Shown piece by piece: positions 47,638 to 58,119 of a stretch of 64,000 bases of DNA (the stretch's first letter is position 1; each line of letters starts with the position of its first letter). The notes under the pieces were generated by a model. It ran no database searches, was not told the DNA's origin, and saw only the letters and a program-made list of their open reading frames with translations. Location: positions 248,001 through 312,000 of the forward strand of contig BGKB01000035.1 in assembly GCA_003116975.1 (NCBI GenBank), in the 5' to 3' direction. The DNA comes from Aurantiochytrium sp. KH105. Taxonomy: Eukaryota > Sar > Bigyra > Thraustochytrida > Thraustochytriidae. Made by a program: the position numbers and the translations under genes.

Positions 47638-49200
47638 ATGGTCACGGCACGCACGCCCAAACTGGCGGCAGCGGAGCGTTTCGTCGTCATGGTAGGCAAA
47701 GAAGATGGAGCGAGACAAGAGGCCAAACAAGGAGAGACCGACGCTGCAAGCCTCGTGCTCTGGGACTGGGACTCGGGTCGAATACGAAGTCTTCGTGTAC
47801 CAGCAACGGCAGACGTGGCGCCTGCGCACTTTCTGCATGCCTTCGTACTTCGAGAGGGCGTCGAAGGACGCTGTGAAGCCATAGCAGGGCTTTACATGGA
47901 CCCCGCATCAAATGTTGCAAAGTGGCACGTGTGGCGTGAGCCCGAAGCTGGTCATTTCACTTATTGCGACAAGGATTTTCACGATGAACGCCTGATTCAA
48001 TTTGCCCAGCTCGTCGCCTCAAATGCCACTGCGCCAGAATCTACTCCATCCCAAATCCCGCCCAATCTCGTGGACATTTGTTGGGTATCAGCATGGCTTG
48101 CTGTCGGCGCAACAAGTTTTGATGTGGTTTGGGTGAAAAATGGATCCATCATGTGTCGCTTTGATCCCTGGCCGCCAGATGAAGACGGGCCTCGTGTAGA
48201 TCCGGTATCGGGTAACAAGGAAACGCTCATTTGCATTGCTGCCAATGCAGAATTTGTTTGCATTGCAACGTCTTTTGGCCGCCTTCACGTGCTGTGCCGA
48301 CAAGATATGGCATGGCGACTCACGCTGCCGCTTGGCGAGCTCATCGTCTCCATGGCGGCGACACGATGGAGAGGCCAGCTTGTGGCCACGCGCACTGCAG
48401 ATGGGTCAATTCGCGTCATAAATCTAGAGACCGCACTTGCCGTTGGATTTCTCGACAAAAGTCAACTTGAGTTGCACCAACGCAAAGGCGATATAGGCGA
48501 CACAAGTTTCCACGCTGCAATTTGTAAATGCTGCGCGCAGACAGAAGCCTGCTTTGCTGTTTCGAATCAAGACTTTATTGTTTGCCGCGATCTTTGCAGT
48601 GGCAAGACTCGTGCTCTCTCAAGGGCATCTCTTCGACCGGGCGTGGAATGCAAACGATGGTGTCTTATTCAAGCAAGCGACAAAGAGATCCCCCTACCGG
48701 GAGGCAACCACGTTGCCTTGCTTCTGAACAACTTTGTCATTGCCACTTCGAACGTTTCGCCAAATGAGCTCTTGATCTTCGCGCTCACGCCTCACAAAGC
48801 CGCAAAAGTTGGGCGTCTTTTGCTCTCGGCGGCTTGCATCGGCTTCGACATTGATGTTCACAAGCGAAATCGTATTGTTGCGCTGGATGTCGCAGGAACC
48901 CTTTCAATATTCCCGCTTCGCCTTGGGGACCAATTCGAACCCGCTGTGCGCATCAAATTTCGGGACGAGCCGAAGCCAGTGCTGGTCGCAGCTCACGCAG
49001 GCCGCATTGCTGTGGCAAATCATTCCACACTTGTCGTACTACTTCGGCCTGGGCAATCTGCTGAAGAGTTCCGCATTGACAAGACCTTTCGCCATTTGCG
49101 AATTTCGTCGTTGCATTGGCATGGCCCAAACAGCGTTGTACTCAATCATGTCGAACATTTTTCAGTCCCTGACTCCGTCACATCTCGCCAAAGTACATGA
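47638..49200 (+). CDS. Probable beta-propeller protein of unknown function
   Basis: Predicted 520-residue soluble protein. Repeated four-strand patterns suggest a WD40-like propeller without classic GH-WD pairs: LVLWDWDSGRIRSL, FVCIATSFGRLHVLC, QLVATRTADGSIRVINLETA, RIVALDVAGTLSIFPL and RIAVANHSTLVVLL recur about every 45-70 residues. No kinase, F-box or other attached domain is seen. The ATG at 47638 (ACGATGG) is the first in frame with a sensible N-terminus. It could be a nucleoporin-, intraflagellar- or DNA-damage-type propeller; sequence alone does not decide. Confidence 0.7.
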   Translation: MVTARTPKLAAAERFVVMVGKEDGARQEAKQGETDAASLVLWDWDSGRIRSLRVPATADVAPAHFLHAFVLREGVEGRCEAIAGLYMDPASNVAKWHVWREPEAGHFTYCDKDFHDERLIQFAQLVASNATAPESTPSQIPPNLVDICWVSAWLAVGATSFDVVWVKNGSIMCRFDPWPPDEDGPRVDPVSGNKETLICIAANAEFVCIATSFGRLHVLCRQDMAWRLTLPLGELIVSMAATRWRGQLVATRTADGSIRVINLETALAVGFLDKSQLELHQRKGDIGDTSFHAAICKCCAQTEACFAVSNQDFIVCRDLCSGKTRALSRASLRPGVECKRWCLIQASDKEIPLPGGNHVALLLNNFVIATSNVSPNELLIFALTPHKAAKVGRLLLSAACIGFDIDVHKRNRIVALDVAGTLSIFPLRLGDQFEPAVRIKFRDEPKPVLVAAHAGRIAVANHSTLVVLLRPGQSAEEFRIDKTFRHLRISSLHWHGPNSVVLNHVEHFSVPDSVTSRQST

Positions 49201-49843
49201 AGGATTGGTTGTAGCTAGATAGCCAAGCAAAGGAGCTGACGAATGCAGTAAAGATGAGAACAAACTAGGCGATGCCGGACAAGACATTGCGGCTGCAGAA
49301 TGTTCAGGTAATAGATCGATAGATGGACGAATGGATGGATAGAAGGGTGGAGAGGCCAAGAAAGAAGACTGTACGACATCTACATTTGGACGCGAAGTGG
49401 AAACTCTGAAAAGTATAGTTGATGATTGTTGGAGCAAGTGCGTAACCAAAAAAGAGAAGAAAAAAAACTTTGGAAAGGGTGCAACGCGAGCGACAGGAGA
49501 GGGTAAGCAAGCCTTGAGATGAATTGTTTTCGGGCTTGTCAACTGTTGCTCTCGCCAACCTTTTTCTTTACATTTCTTTCGATTGTTTTCATTTTTCTTT
49601 CGCGTAAAAAAAAAAGCCTTGGTAGTATAGTAAAAGCAAAAACAAAACGAGACCAACGTCGATCTATCCGCAGCAGCGAGATCGCAGCAGCGGCTGCGAC
49701 GGCAGTGCCCCCGCAGGCAGGGTCTTGCTCGCTCGCTCGTTCACTCGGCCGCCCGCTCGCTTGATTGCGTGCGTGCGTGCGTGCGTGCGCACTTTCGTAC
49801 CCCGGTTTCTTTCGAGCGGTCGAGGCGAAGCGCCGTCGCCACC
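49201..49843. promoter_or_regulatory. Spacer and promoter of LSM2
   Basis: 643 bases between same-strand genes. AT-rich near 49430-49640 with an A9 run, ending in a GCGT tetramer run (about 49767-49790). No gene seen. Confidence 0.5.
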
Positions 49844-50137
49844 ATGCTCTTCTACACGGTGTTCAAGACGCTGGAGGGCAAGCCTGTCACAGTAGAGATG
49901 AAGAACGGCGTGGAGGTCCAAGGCGAGCTGCACTCGGTCGACCAGTACCTTAACGTCAAGCTCATCAACGTTTCTCCCGTTGACGAGGCCAAATATCCTC
50001 AGCTCGCCGTACTCAAGACGTGCTTTATTCGTGGCTCCGTGGTACGCTACATTTCGCTCCGCAAACAAGACATGGACATACCACTCTTGCAGGACGCCGC
50101 TCGTCGCGAGCTCTCCAAGGATAGTACCGCACCATGA
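49844..50137 (+). CDS. LSM2: U6 snRNA-associated Sm-like protein LSm2
   Basis: Predicted 97-residue LSm2, normal length. It belongs to the LSm2-8 ring that binds the U6 snRNA 3' end in the nucleus and the LSm1-7 ring in mRNA decay. The Sm1 motif runs through GKPVTVEMKNGVEVQGELHSVDQYLNVKL and Sm2 through CFIRGSVVRYI, matching LSm2 closely, including the MLFYTVFKTLEGK start and the DMDIPLLQDAARRE end. The ATG at 49844 has an ideal context (GCCACCATG). Single exon here. Confidence 0.97.
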   Translation: MLFYTVFKTLEGKPVTVEMKNGVEVQGELHSVDQYLNVKLINVSPVDEAKYPQLAVLKTCFIRGSVVRYISLRKQDMDIPLLQDAARRELSKDSTAP

Positions 50138-50334
50138 TATAGCGTAGCACCAACAATGTAAGAATGTGAGAGGACCGTGCAGTTGCATTATCTTTGATAT
50201 TATAAAATTGGCCTTGGCCACAAGCGGCGTTGACCATTCCAGCTCAGATACCAACAGACCGTGAAATTGATGCTCGCCACGTTGCACATCGCTGAGCCGA
50301 GAAGAGAGCCTCTGCCTGCTTTGCTTCCTTTTGA

Positions 50335-51797
50335 TCAAATGCCAAAGTTGGAGAAAAAGTCTTCCGAAGTGGGCGGCTTTTGCGGCTTTGCGGCAGCAGC
50401 AGGAGCGGCAGCGGGAGCGGCAGCGGGTACGGATGCAGGAGTAGGAGACGGGTTTTTGCGGAGACTGAGACCCTTGCTGGGTCCAGCTGCAGCTGGCTGC
50501 GCCGATGCGGCGCTCGAGGAGGATGACGAGCCCGAGCCCAAGCCTGATCCGGAGGATCCCATGCCCTGCATACCGCTGTCGCCAAATTTTTGACGTAACC
50601 TCTCTGCAGCCTCTGCGCGCTTGCGCTCCTCAGCTTCTTGGTATGCGCGAACATCCCCGACCTGGCTCGAAATGGCGTTCGATTTGAGACCCTGGTCGCC
50701 AAACTTTTCGCGAAGACGCTTTTGGGCAGCCTCACGCTCCGCAATTTCTTCCGGGGTCTCTTGAGGCACACTGCTGCGCGATCCCTGACCCTGACCTTGG
50801 CCCTCTGCTCCGAGGTATGAATTGGCCTGGCTCCACCACGAAGATGCTGCGGAGGACAAGACAGAAAAGCCCTCCGACGTCTTGTTTTTGAGGTCACTGA
50901 GCGTCTCGTTGTTATCAGCATTGCGAGAAACCTCGCTAAAGCGTTCTGAAGCCACGGTGCTCATCATGGAAAAGGCGCTGCTCATCGCGTTCAACGCCTC
51001 GCCACCTTTCCTCTTGAGCTCGTCGGCGTCAATGTTCACAGGAAGTCCGGCATTGCCAGCGCGAGGATGATCATCGTACATGTTCGGAGGCAGCGGCTGG
51101 CTTGAGACGGCGTTGCCGCGGAGTCCACCGTTGCCAAACTTGCTGCGCAAACGCTCCTCGGCTTCGCGGCGCAAGCGCAGCTCGCGTTCCATGGGGGTCT
51201 CCCCGGACGAGGCAGGTTTGTATGAGCTGGACAATGAGCCCTCGGGGAGCTTGGCGGGCGGCTCTTTACCGTCGCGCAGCGCTTGCAGACGAAGTCGATA
51301 GAGCTCGGCCGCCGGCGAGTTGTACTTGTCCTTGATGGATGCCTCGTTCGAGACACCGTTGGCATCAAACCAGTCGCGCAGCTTCTGATTTCCACCCAAT
51401 CGCATCGACTGGACCTGCGGCTCTGTCCATGAATCCATTGTTACGGATCGCACAAAGCTGATGTGCACGCCCAGACCACGGTGCACGCCGGAGCAGTCGA
51501 GGCAAAAAAGAGTGCCATACGATACGGATGCCCATTGCGGGTTCTTGGCGCCACAATCAACGCAAAACTGTGCAAGCAAACACGTCAAGAAAAGGAACAT
51601 GATGATGCAGATTTGCAAGGCATGCACGTCATGTTTCGCGTAGACGCTCTTTCGTTAGCTTCGGCTGCATTACATTGGCTTTCTCACCCTCCCCTTCGAT
51701 CGATATGAGCGTGTGCACAAGTGCAACTTCAACGTACCGCGTTGCCATCCATTGCGCGGATTTCCGCCTGCACGGCGGTCGGCATTTGCATGCTCAT
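50335..51797 (-). CDS. ArfGAP1-type GTPase-activating protein, two exons
   Basis: Predicted 430-residue activator of Arf GTP hydrolysis at Golgi membranes. Exon 1 is 51738-51797 (20 codons) and exon 2 is 50335-51567; the 170-base intron has a GTACGT donor and CACAG acceptor and is phase 0. The ArfGAP zinc finger is complete after joining: Cys22, Cys25, Cys42 and Cys45, with the arginine finger at Arg50 as in ARFGAP1. The region after the domain has Ser/Thr-rich amphipathic stretches (around [20 protein letters not shown] and [17 protein letters not shown]) resembling ALPS curvature sensors. A motif of the form RLR-KFG-GL-NA-SSQ occurs three times, the third degenerate. Without the first exon the zinc finger would lack its normal lead-in. 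Confidence 0.9.
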
Positions 51798-52430
51798 CGT
51801 GGCTTAGCAAGAGCACGTCAAAAGCGTCTCCGGTAGCGTCGCGCGCGTCCTTCACGCCGTCGTGCTCAAGCGTTAGCCGAGCGGAGCCTCGTCGGTCAGT
51901 CGGTCGGTCAGTCGGTCGGCCGGCCGGCCGCGGACGCACGGCCTCTGGTTTGTGCGCCGCGCGCGGGCGAGCGAAGCGAGAGGGGGGAGCCTGGTCGTAG
52001 CACGCGGGCGCGCCAAGGCCGACGCTGTTGGCTTTCCTTGCGCTCTCCAGACCAGCGAGCACACGGACCGGCGCGCGGGGTCACCGCAACAAGCTTCTGC
52101 TTTGCTGAGCAGCATCGCCTCTCTCTTTCGGGTTGCGCATGTTCAAGCTTGAAGCTGATCGATGTTTGTGTGCGCCTGCCTGTTTGTCACGGTGTGACAA
52201 AAGATTGTGAAGGCGGCAATGTCAATCAGACACCCAAGAGAAAGCGAAAGAGGGATCATGACGCGATAGATAAACTTTCTATTTTTATAAATTCCATGCC
52301 TTGCATCCGAGCCAGCAAACAAACGCGGGCTTCTTCAAGCTTTGCTTGCTTTCCTGTTGAGGCGAGAGGCGAGAGGCTCTTTTCCTATAAATCGATCAAG
52401 ACTCTGCTCTTGTTTTTTGGCTTTCCTTGT
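51798..52430. promoter_or_regulatory. Spacer between ArfGAP and pyruvate carboxylase genes
   Basis: 633 bases: ArfGAP 5' flank with a GGTCAGTC tandem tract (about 51890-51925) and the carboxylase 3' flank. A long + strand frame into the carboxylase is its antisense shadow. Confidence 0.5.
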
Positions 52431-55400
52431 TTAGGCCTCGTCGTTGCCAGTCTCGTCGATCTCAACGAGAAGATCGCCACCGAGCATGTTGTCGCCAACA
52501 TTGGTGTGGATGGCCTTGACCCGGCCGGAGACCGGGGCGGCAACCACAGTCTCCATCTTCATGGCACTCAAAACGAGGAGAGGCGTACCAGCCTTGACAA
52601 TCTCGCCCTGCTTGACGCGGACATCAAGAACCACACCAGGCATGGGGGCGCCCACCGAACCGGGAACCGAAGCGACAGCCTTGGGGCGCTCCGCCAGAGA
52701 GACTCCAGCCTGCTGGTCGGCCACGCGAATGACACGCTGGCGACCGTTCATCTCAAAGATGATGTCGCGCTTGCCATCCTTTTGGCTGACGCCGCCGACG
52801 GCAATGAGCTTGACAAAGACAGTCTTGCCGTGCTCGAGCTCAATGGCGACCTCCTGGTCGACCTCGAGACCCGTGAGGAAGGTGTGGGTGTCAAAGACGC
52901 GCATGCTGCCAAACTCCGACTTGAACTTCATAAAGTCATCAAAGACATCCGGGTAAAGAGCGTGCGACATGACGTCGAGTTCGTTGATCTTGTCAGCGCC
53001 GTACTTTTCCTCGAGCTGGGCCTGGGCAGCCTCAAAGTCGTACGGCTCCATCTCAGCGCCGGGGCGGCCCTCAAAGACGGACTTGCCGTTGGGGAGAACC
53101 TTGCCCTTGAGCACGCGCGAGCGGAGCGGCTCAGGGAAGCCGTGGTGCGGGATGCCAAGGTAACCCTGGAAGTACTCGACGACGGACTTGGGAAAGGAGA
53201 GCGTCTCTGCCTTTTCGACAATCTGCTCAGCGGTGAGCTTGTTCTGCACAATGAACTGGGCAAAGTCGCCAACCACCTTGGAGGAGGGAGTGACCTTGAT
53301 GATGTCGCCAAGCAAATGGTTGGCCGTGGCGTAGGCCTTCTTGATGGCAGGCCACTCCTCGGCGAGACCGAGCTGCTTGGATTGGTACATGAGGTTAGTG
53401 TACTGGCCGCCGGGCATCTCGTGCATGTACACATCGGCGGAGCCAGACATTTGGCCAGACTCAAACGGCGCGTAGACGCCGCGAGTGGTCTCCCAGTACT
53501 CGTCAATCGGGACGATCTCGTCAACGGAAACGCCAGTGTCCAGCTCCGTGCCCTTGAGCGAGTTCACAATGGCTCCCATAGACGGCTGCGAGGTGGTGCC
53601 CGACATGGCATCAGTGGCACAGTCGACGGCATCAGCGCCGGCGTAAGCGCACTCGAGCATCGAGGAGACGCCCGTGCCGGCAGTATCATGCGTGTGGACG
53701 TGGATCGGGAGGTCGGGGAACTCCTTGCGGATCGCGCCCACGAGCATCTTGGCGGCCTGAGGCTTGAGGAGACCGGCCATGTCCTTGATGCACAGGACAT
53801 GAATGCCCTGTGCCACGAGCTGACGCGTAAAGTCGAGGTAGTAGTCGAGGTTGTACTGGCCCCGAGTCGGGTCCGAGACGTCGCCCGTGTAGCAGACGAC
53901 CGCCTCGATGATGCCTCCAGCGGAACCGACGGCGTCAATGCCGAGGCGCATGTTCTCGAGGTAGTTGAGCGAGTCGAAGACGCGAAAGACGTCCATGCCG
54001 GTCTGCTGGGCCTGTTCGCAGAACTTGTAGACGACGTTGTCCGGGTAGCTCGTGTATCCCACCGCGTTGGCGCCGCGGAGAAGCATTTGAAACGGGATGT
54101 CGGGCACCATTTCGCGCAAAAGGGCGAGACGCTCCCAGGGATCCTCGCGCAAGAAGCGCATGGAGACGTCAAAGGTGGCGCCGCCCCACATTTCAATCGA
54201 GTACGCGTTGCGGAGGGCAATGCTCGTGGCGGGCGCGATCGTCTCGAGGTCCTTGGTGCGCACGCGCGTGGCGAGGAGCGACTGGTGAGCATCGCGCCAC
54301 GTGGTGTCGGTGAGAAGCAGACCCTTGTGCTCGCGGACGGCCTTGGCAAAGGCGCCAGCGCCATCCTCCTTGTAAATCTGGCGGAGCGAGCGCTTACCCG
54401 AGGGCTCGGGCGTGGGCAGGTGGGGCACAATGGGGACCACCGAGGACGGGGCCGGGCCGGTGGCGCCGAGAGACTTTTCAGGACCGTTCACAATGGTGTT
54501 GCCAATGTACTTGAGCAGACGCTGGCCGCGGTTGTCAGAGCGACGCGGCTTGACGAGGTTCGGGTTCTCGGCAATGAAGCTCGTGTCAATGTTGCCCGCA
54601 ATAAAATCGGGATGGTTGAGCACGTTGGACAGGAAGCTCTTGTTCGTGGTCACGCCGCGCACGCGGAATTCTTCGAGGGCGCGCTTGAGCTTGAAGGCGC
54701 AATCGTCGCGGTTGAGCGCGCGCGCGGTGAGCTTGACAAGGAGAGAATCGTAGTGTGGGGTAATGTGGGCGTTGACAAAGCCGGGGCCGTCGTCGACACG
54801 AATGCCCATGCCGCCAGGGCTGCGGAAGACCTCGATGACGCCCGAGTCCGGCTGAAAGCCCGTGGCCGGGTCCTCAGTCGTGACGCGGCACTGCATGGCA
54901 TGTCCGCGGATAGAGATTTTGTCCTGCGTAAGGCCAAGGTCCGCAAGAGACTCGCCCTGGGCGATGCGGATCTGGCTCTGCACAAGGTCGATACCGGTAA
55001 TCTCCTCGGTGATGGTGTGCTCGACCTGAATGCGCGGGTTGACCTCGATAAAATAGTGGCGGCCCTGCTTGTCGACAAGGAACTCGACAGTACCGGCGTT
55101 CTTGTACTTGGCGGCGGCCGTGAGGCGAACGGCGTCGTCGATCATGGCCTTTTCGACTGCGGGGTCAAGGCCGATGGCGGGGGCGGTCTCGAGGACCTTT
55201 TGATGGCGGCGCTGCACGGAGCAGTCGCGATGGTACAGGTGGACGACGTTGCCCTGGCCGTCACCGAGGATCTGTACCTCGATGTGGCGGGGACGGTCGA
55301 CGTAGCGCTCGATGAAGACGGTGCCGTCGCCAAAGGCGGAAAGGGCCTCGGAGCTGGCGCGCTTAAAGTTCTCCTCGAGATCCTCGGCGCGCTCAACAAC

Positions 55401-56006
55401 GCGCATGCCGCGGCCACCACCGCCCATGCTGGCCTTGATAATGATCGGGTAGCCCACACCGTTGTCAACAAAGGCCTTGGCCTCTTCATAGGTGGAGACA
55501 GGGCCCGGGGTGCCGGGGACCACAGGGACGTTGTTCTCGATGGCGATTTCGCGTGCCGCGGTTTTGTCGCCGAAGCGGGCCAGGTTCTCGGGGGTGGGGC
55601 CGACAAAGATAATATCGTTGGCGGCGCACTCCTTGGCGAAGCCAACGTTCTCGGATAGGAAGCCGTAGCCTGGGTGAATGGCGTCAATCTTGTTTTCCTT
55701 GGCAATTTGGATGATGGATGGGATGTCGAGGTAGGCGCCAACAGGAGTCTTGCCTTCGCCGACCTGGTAAGACTCGTCGGCCTTGTAGCGGTGCTGCGTG
55801 AATCGATCTTCGCGGGAGAAGATGCCCACGGCGCGAATTCCGAGCTCATTGGTGGCGCGCATGATACGCGTGGCGATCTCGCCACGGTTGGCAGCCATCA
55901 GCTTTCTGAAGGTGCTGGCATCGCGGATGGCGAAGAGCTGCACAGCGGTGCTGCGCAGGCCTTGCCGGGCCTGATGCCTGCCCGAGGCGACTTGCGCGCG
56001 AAACAT
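52431..56006 (-). CDS. PYC: Pyruvate carboxylase, biotin-dependent
   Basis: Predicted 1191-residue pyruvate carboxylase, full length, making oxaloacetate from pyruvate and bicarbonate with ATP. The biotin carboxylase domain (about 33-485) has the GGGGRGM ATP loop and the EVNPRIQVEHT motif. The carboxyltransferase domain (about 565-860) has IKDMAGLL, HVHTHDTAGTG and TSQPSMG. The biotinyl domain ends the protein with AMKMET and the biotin-accepting Lys1150. The first 30 residues are Arg/Gln/Ala/Ser-rich with no acidic residue, so it is probably mitochondrial. It is the anaplerotic step supplying citrate for lipid synthesis; that role in this organism is inferred. Confidence 0.98.
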   Translation of the reverse strand: MFRAQVASGRHQARQGLRSTAVQLFAIRDASTFRKLMAANRGEIATRIMRATNELGIRAVGIFSREDRFTQHRYKADESYQVGEGKTPVGAYLDIPSIIQIAKENKIDAIHPGYGFLSENVGFAKECAANDIIFVGPTPENLARFGDKTAAREIAIENNVPVVPGTPGPVSTYEEAKAFVDNGVGYPIIIKASMGGGGRGMRVVERAEDLEENFKRASSEALSAFGDGTVFIERYVDRPRHIEVQILGDGQGNVVHLYHRDCSVQRRHQKVLETAPAIGLDPAVEKAMIDDAVRLTAAAKYKNAGTVEFLVDKQGRHYFIEVNPRIQVEHTITEEITGIDLVQSQIRIAQGESLADLGLTQDKISIRGHAMQCRVTTEDPATGFQPDSGVIEVFRSPGGMGIRVDDGPGFVNAHITPHYDSLLVKLTARALNRDDCAFKLKRALEEFRVRGVTTNKSFLSNVLNHPDFIAGNIDTSFIAENPNLVKPRRSDNRGQRLLKYIGNTIVNGPEKSLGATGPAPSSVVPIVPHLPTPEPSGKRSLRQIYKEDGAGAFAKAVREHKGLLLTDTTWRDAHQSLLATRVRTKDLETIAPATSIALRNAYSIEMWGGATFDVSMRFLREDPWERLALLREMVPDIPFQMLLRGANAVGYTSYPDNVVYKFCEQAQQTGMDVFRVFDSLNYLENMRLGIDAVGSAGGIIEAVVCYTGDVSDPTRGQYNLDYYLDFTRQLVAQGIHVLCIKDMAGLLKPQAAKMLVGAIRKEFPDLPIHVHTHDTAGTGVSSMLECAYAGADAVDCATDAMSGTTSQPSMGAIVNSLKGTELDTGVSVDEIVPIDEYWETTRGVYAPFESGQMSGSADVYMHEMPGGQYTNLMYQSKQLGLAEEWPAIKKAYATANHLLGDIIKVTPSSKVVGDFAQFIVQNKLTAEQIVEKAETLSFPKSVVEYFQGYLGIPHHGFPEPLRSRVLKGKVLPNGKSVFEGRPGAEMEPYDFEAAQAQLEEKYGADKINELDVMSHALYPDVFDDFMKFKSEFGSMRVFDTHTFLTGLEVDQEVAIELEHGKTVFVKLIAVGGVSQKDGKRDIIFEMNGRQRVIRVADQQAGVSLAERPKAVASVPGSVGAPMPGVVLDVRVKQGEIVKAGTPLLVLSAMKMETVVAAPVSGRVKAIHTNVGDNMLGGDLLVEIDETGNDEA

Positions 56007-56803
56007 GCTCAGCTCCGGACCGATGTCAATCGAGGGCGATTCTTGTCGATCAAAAGAGAGAGAAAGAGGACTGCTGCAGTCGTCGAAAGGCCCGAGCGAT
56101 CAAGCGACCCTGCTATTGGGCCGCCGGCTTTACCTTTCCCTACGGTCACCTTTTGCAGTTAGGATGGCCTATTGTTCTGCGACAAGTTGTTGACTGACTG
56201 TCCAAGGCAGACTAACTGTGCGCATCAAGAAGGCATTCCGTTTCATTCGATCCTCTGCCCTCGTTCCAACTTCCTCCATTCCACTTCCCTCTTTTTCCAC
56301 ATCCCCGTTCGCTCAGGTCGTAAGGGGGCGCAGCGCGAGCCTGGCCTTGCGGCCTCGATTTGGATCGTGCTCACCTCACATCCAGCTTGTATCTGCAGTA
56401 AAAAAAAAAAGGCAAGCTTCCTCGATCCTCGAAGCCGACCCAAGCCACGCCACCGTCTTGAAACCCGCCCGCCTTGGCTTCTTTCTCCCCGCTGAGCTCG
56501 TGAGCTCGCTCGCCCGCCTTGCGTTGCTTCATCGCGCGTATACCACCTACACGCACCCCATCCTCGCTCCCGCGCGTCCATCGCCTTGCCACCTTCGCGC
56601 GCGCAGTAAGTTCTGGTCCCAGAGCAAGGCGTTCCCGGCGCGCAAAATGAAGTAAAGCGCGCCGGTCGGCGGCCAATGAAATCCTGCGCGGCGGGGCCGT
56701 CTCCGCCGCGCCATGCGTGCAAGCAGGCGCGGCCGCGTCCCAGCCTCCCTCCCGGGAGCGCCGCCGGCCTGGACCGTCCGTCGCCGGCGCCTGAAGTTCG
56801 CGC

Positions 56804-56836
56804 GAGCGCGTGAGCGAGCGCGTGAGCGAGCGCGTG
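56804..56836. repeat. 12-bp tandem repeat
   Basis: The unit GAGCGCGTGAGC is repeated about 2.75 times. Confidence 0.8.
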
Positions 56837-56896
56837 CACGCCGCTTGCGCCTAGCTCGCTATAGCGCAGGCGAGAACGCAAGAAAGCGAGCGAGAG

Positions 56897-56935
56897 AGCA
56901 AGCAAGCAAGCAAGCAAGCGAGCAAGCGAGCGAGA
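56897..56935. repeat. (AAGC/GAGC)n microsatellite
   Basis: Tandem AAGC units changing to GAGC at the end, like the array at 1039. Confidence 0.85.
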
Positions 56936-57366
56936 GAGCAGCGTCTTCTCGGCCTGAAGACGGGGACGCGCGGCGCCGCCGCACCTTTTCTGCTTCGCGC
57001 ATTGATTTGCTAAGAGCTTTGGTGCTGTGCTTTGCTGTGCTGGGCTGTGCTTTGCAAGGCTGTGCTTTTGCTTCTCTTCTCTGCAGTTCACGCGTGGCTC
57101 TCTGGTCTGCGCGGCGCGGCTCGTGCCCTCCACGCCGAGCGCCTTGGCCAACTTCTCCGGGTCCTCCTCGCGCCCGCCGAGCGAGACGCAGACGAGCTTG
57201 CACCGGAGCGAGCAGCGGCCGGGTTCCTGGCGGTGCCGGGAAGGGAGGGCGGCCGTCCCAGCCCAGCAGAAGAAAAACAACAACCAAGAAGAAGAAGCCA
57301 AAGAAGAAGAGGGACGCTCTATCAATCGCAGAAACTGCCGCGAGCGAGCGCGCGACTGCAGAGCAT

Positions 57367-57414
57367 TGCAGAGCAGAGCAGAGCAACGAAGGGCAGGGCA
57401 GAGCAGAGCAGAGC
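57367..57414. repeat. (GCAGA)n pentamer array
   Basis: GCAGA units interrupted by AACGAAGG and a GCAGG; same unit as at 17829 and (complement) 39778. Confidence 0.8.
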
Positions 57415-58119
57415 GGGGCAGAACCGCCGTCATCGCGCACTGCACGGTTACGCCCGCGCGCACCGATGGCGGGTTAGGTAAGAGAGAAAAAAAGAGAGGC
57501 GAGGACGAACTAACCACCCGGGCCGAGGGAGCGACGCCGCGCGACGCCTGCCGCCCTACGTGCGACTCGCAGCCTAGCGCAGCGCAGCGCAGCCCTGCGC
57601 GGGTCGGGATCTCGGCGCGCAAGGAGCCACGGACCTCGAGCGAGCGAGCGAGCGGGTGCGGCGGGCGTGAAGTTCGCTCGAAGCTTGCGCATGTGGAAGA
57701 ACCCACAGGGACCATGCCACTCACCACTGGGACTGGCGGATCTCTTCACTTCAACTTGGCTTATGCGCTGCCTGCCTGCCTGCCTAGTGGGCTCTGCAAA
57801 GGGCAGGCAGGAAAGAGGCCAAGGGAAAGGCGGCAGGTGTTGGACTTGGCATTGGCGGGGAACGACGCGAGGTGTTCACGTTTACTTGCGACTTGGGAAT
57901 CTCGATTTCGCGCAGCGTTTGGAAACGTCGTGGTGGTGGTGGGTGGTGGAACAGGATTAGGGCCTACTTCTACAATACAACAATTTCTACAAAACAATGT
58001 CTACAGAGCTATGATGCTACGACTACTTTCTACGACGAGACGAAGAATGAGAAAAGAAAAAACAATAAACGGTTCAAGCCCTCCTCGACGAATGGAGAAA
58101 AAGGGGAACGAAAAAAATA

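Larger units (their letters stand above)
56007..58119. other. Repeat-rich intergenic region
   Basis: 2.1 kb between two - strand genes: pyruvate carboxylase promoter and hydrolase-like 3' flank. It holds GAGCGCGT, AAGC and GCAGA arrays and AG-rich tracts. Overlapping long frames on both strands are low complexity. No gene or element was recognised. Confidence 0.55.

Noticed and set aside
47170-47838. - strand frame between PLK4 and the propeller-like gene
   Set aside because: Partly antisense to the propeller-like gene, has no suitable ATG and no recognisable motif.
52038-55658. 1206-codon + strand open frame
   Set aside because: It is antisense to pyruvate carboxylase over nearly its whole length; the - strand product has all the family motifs.
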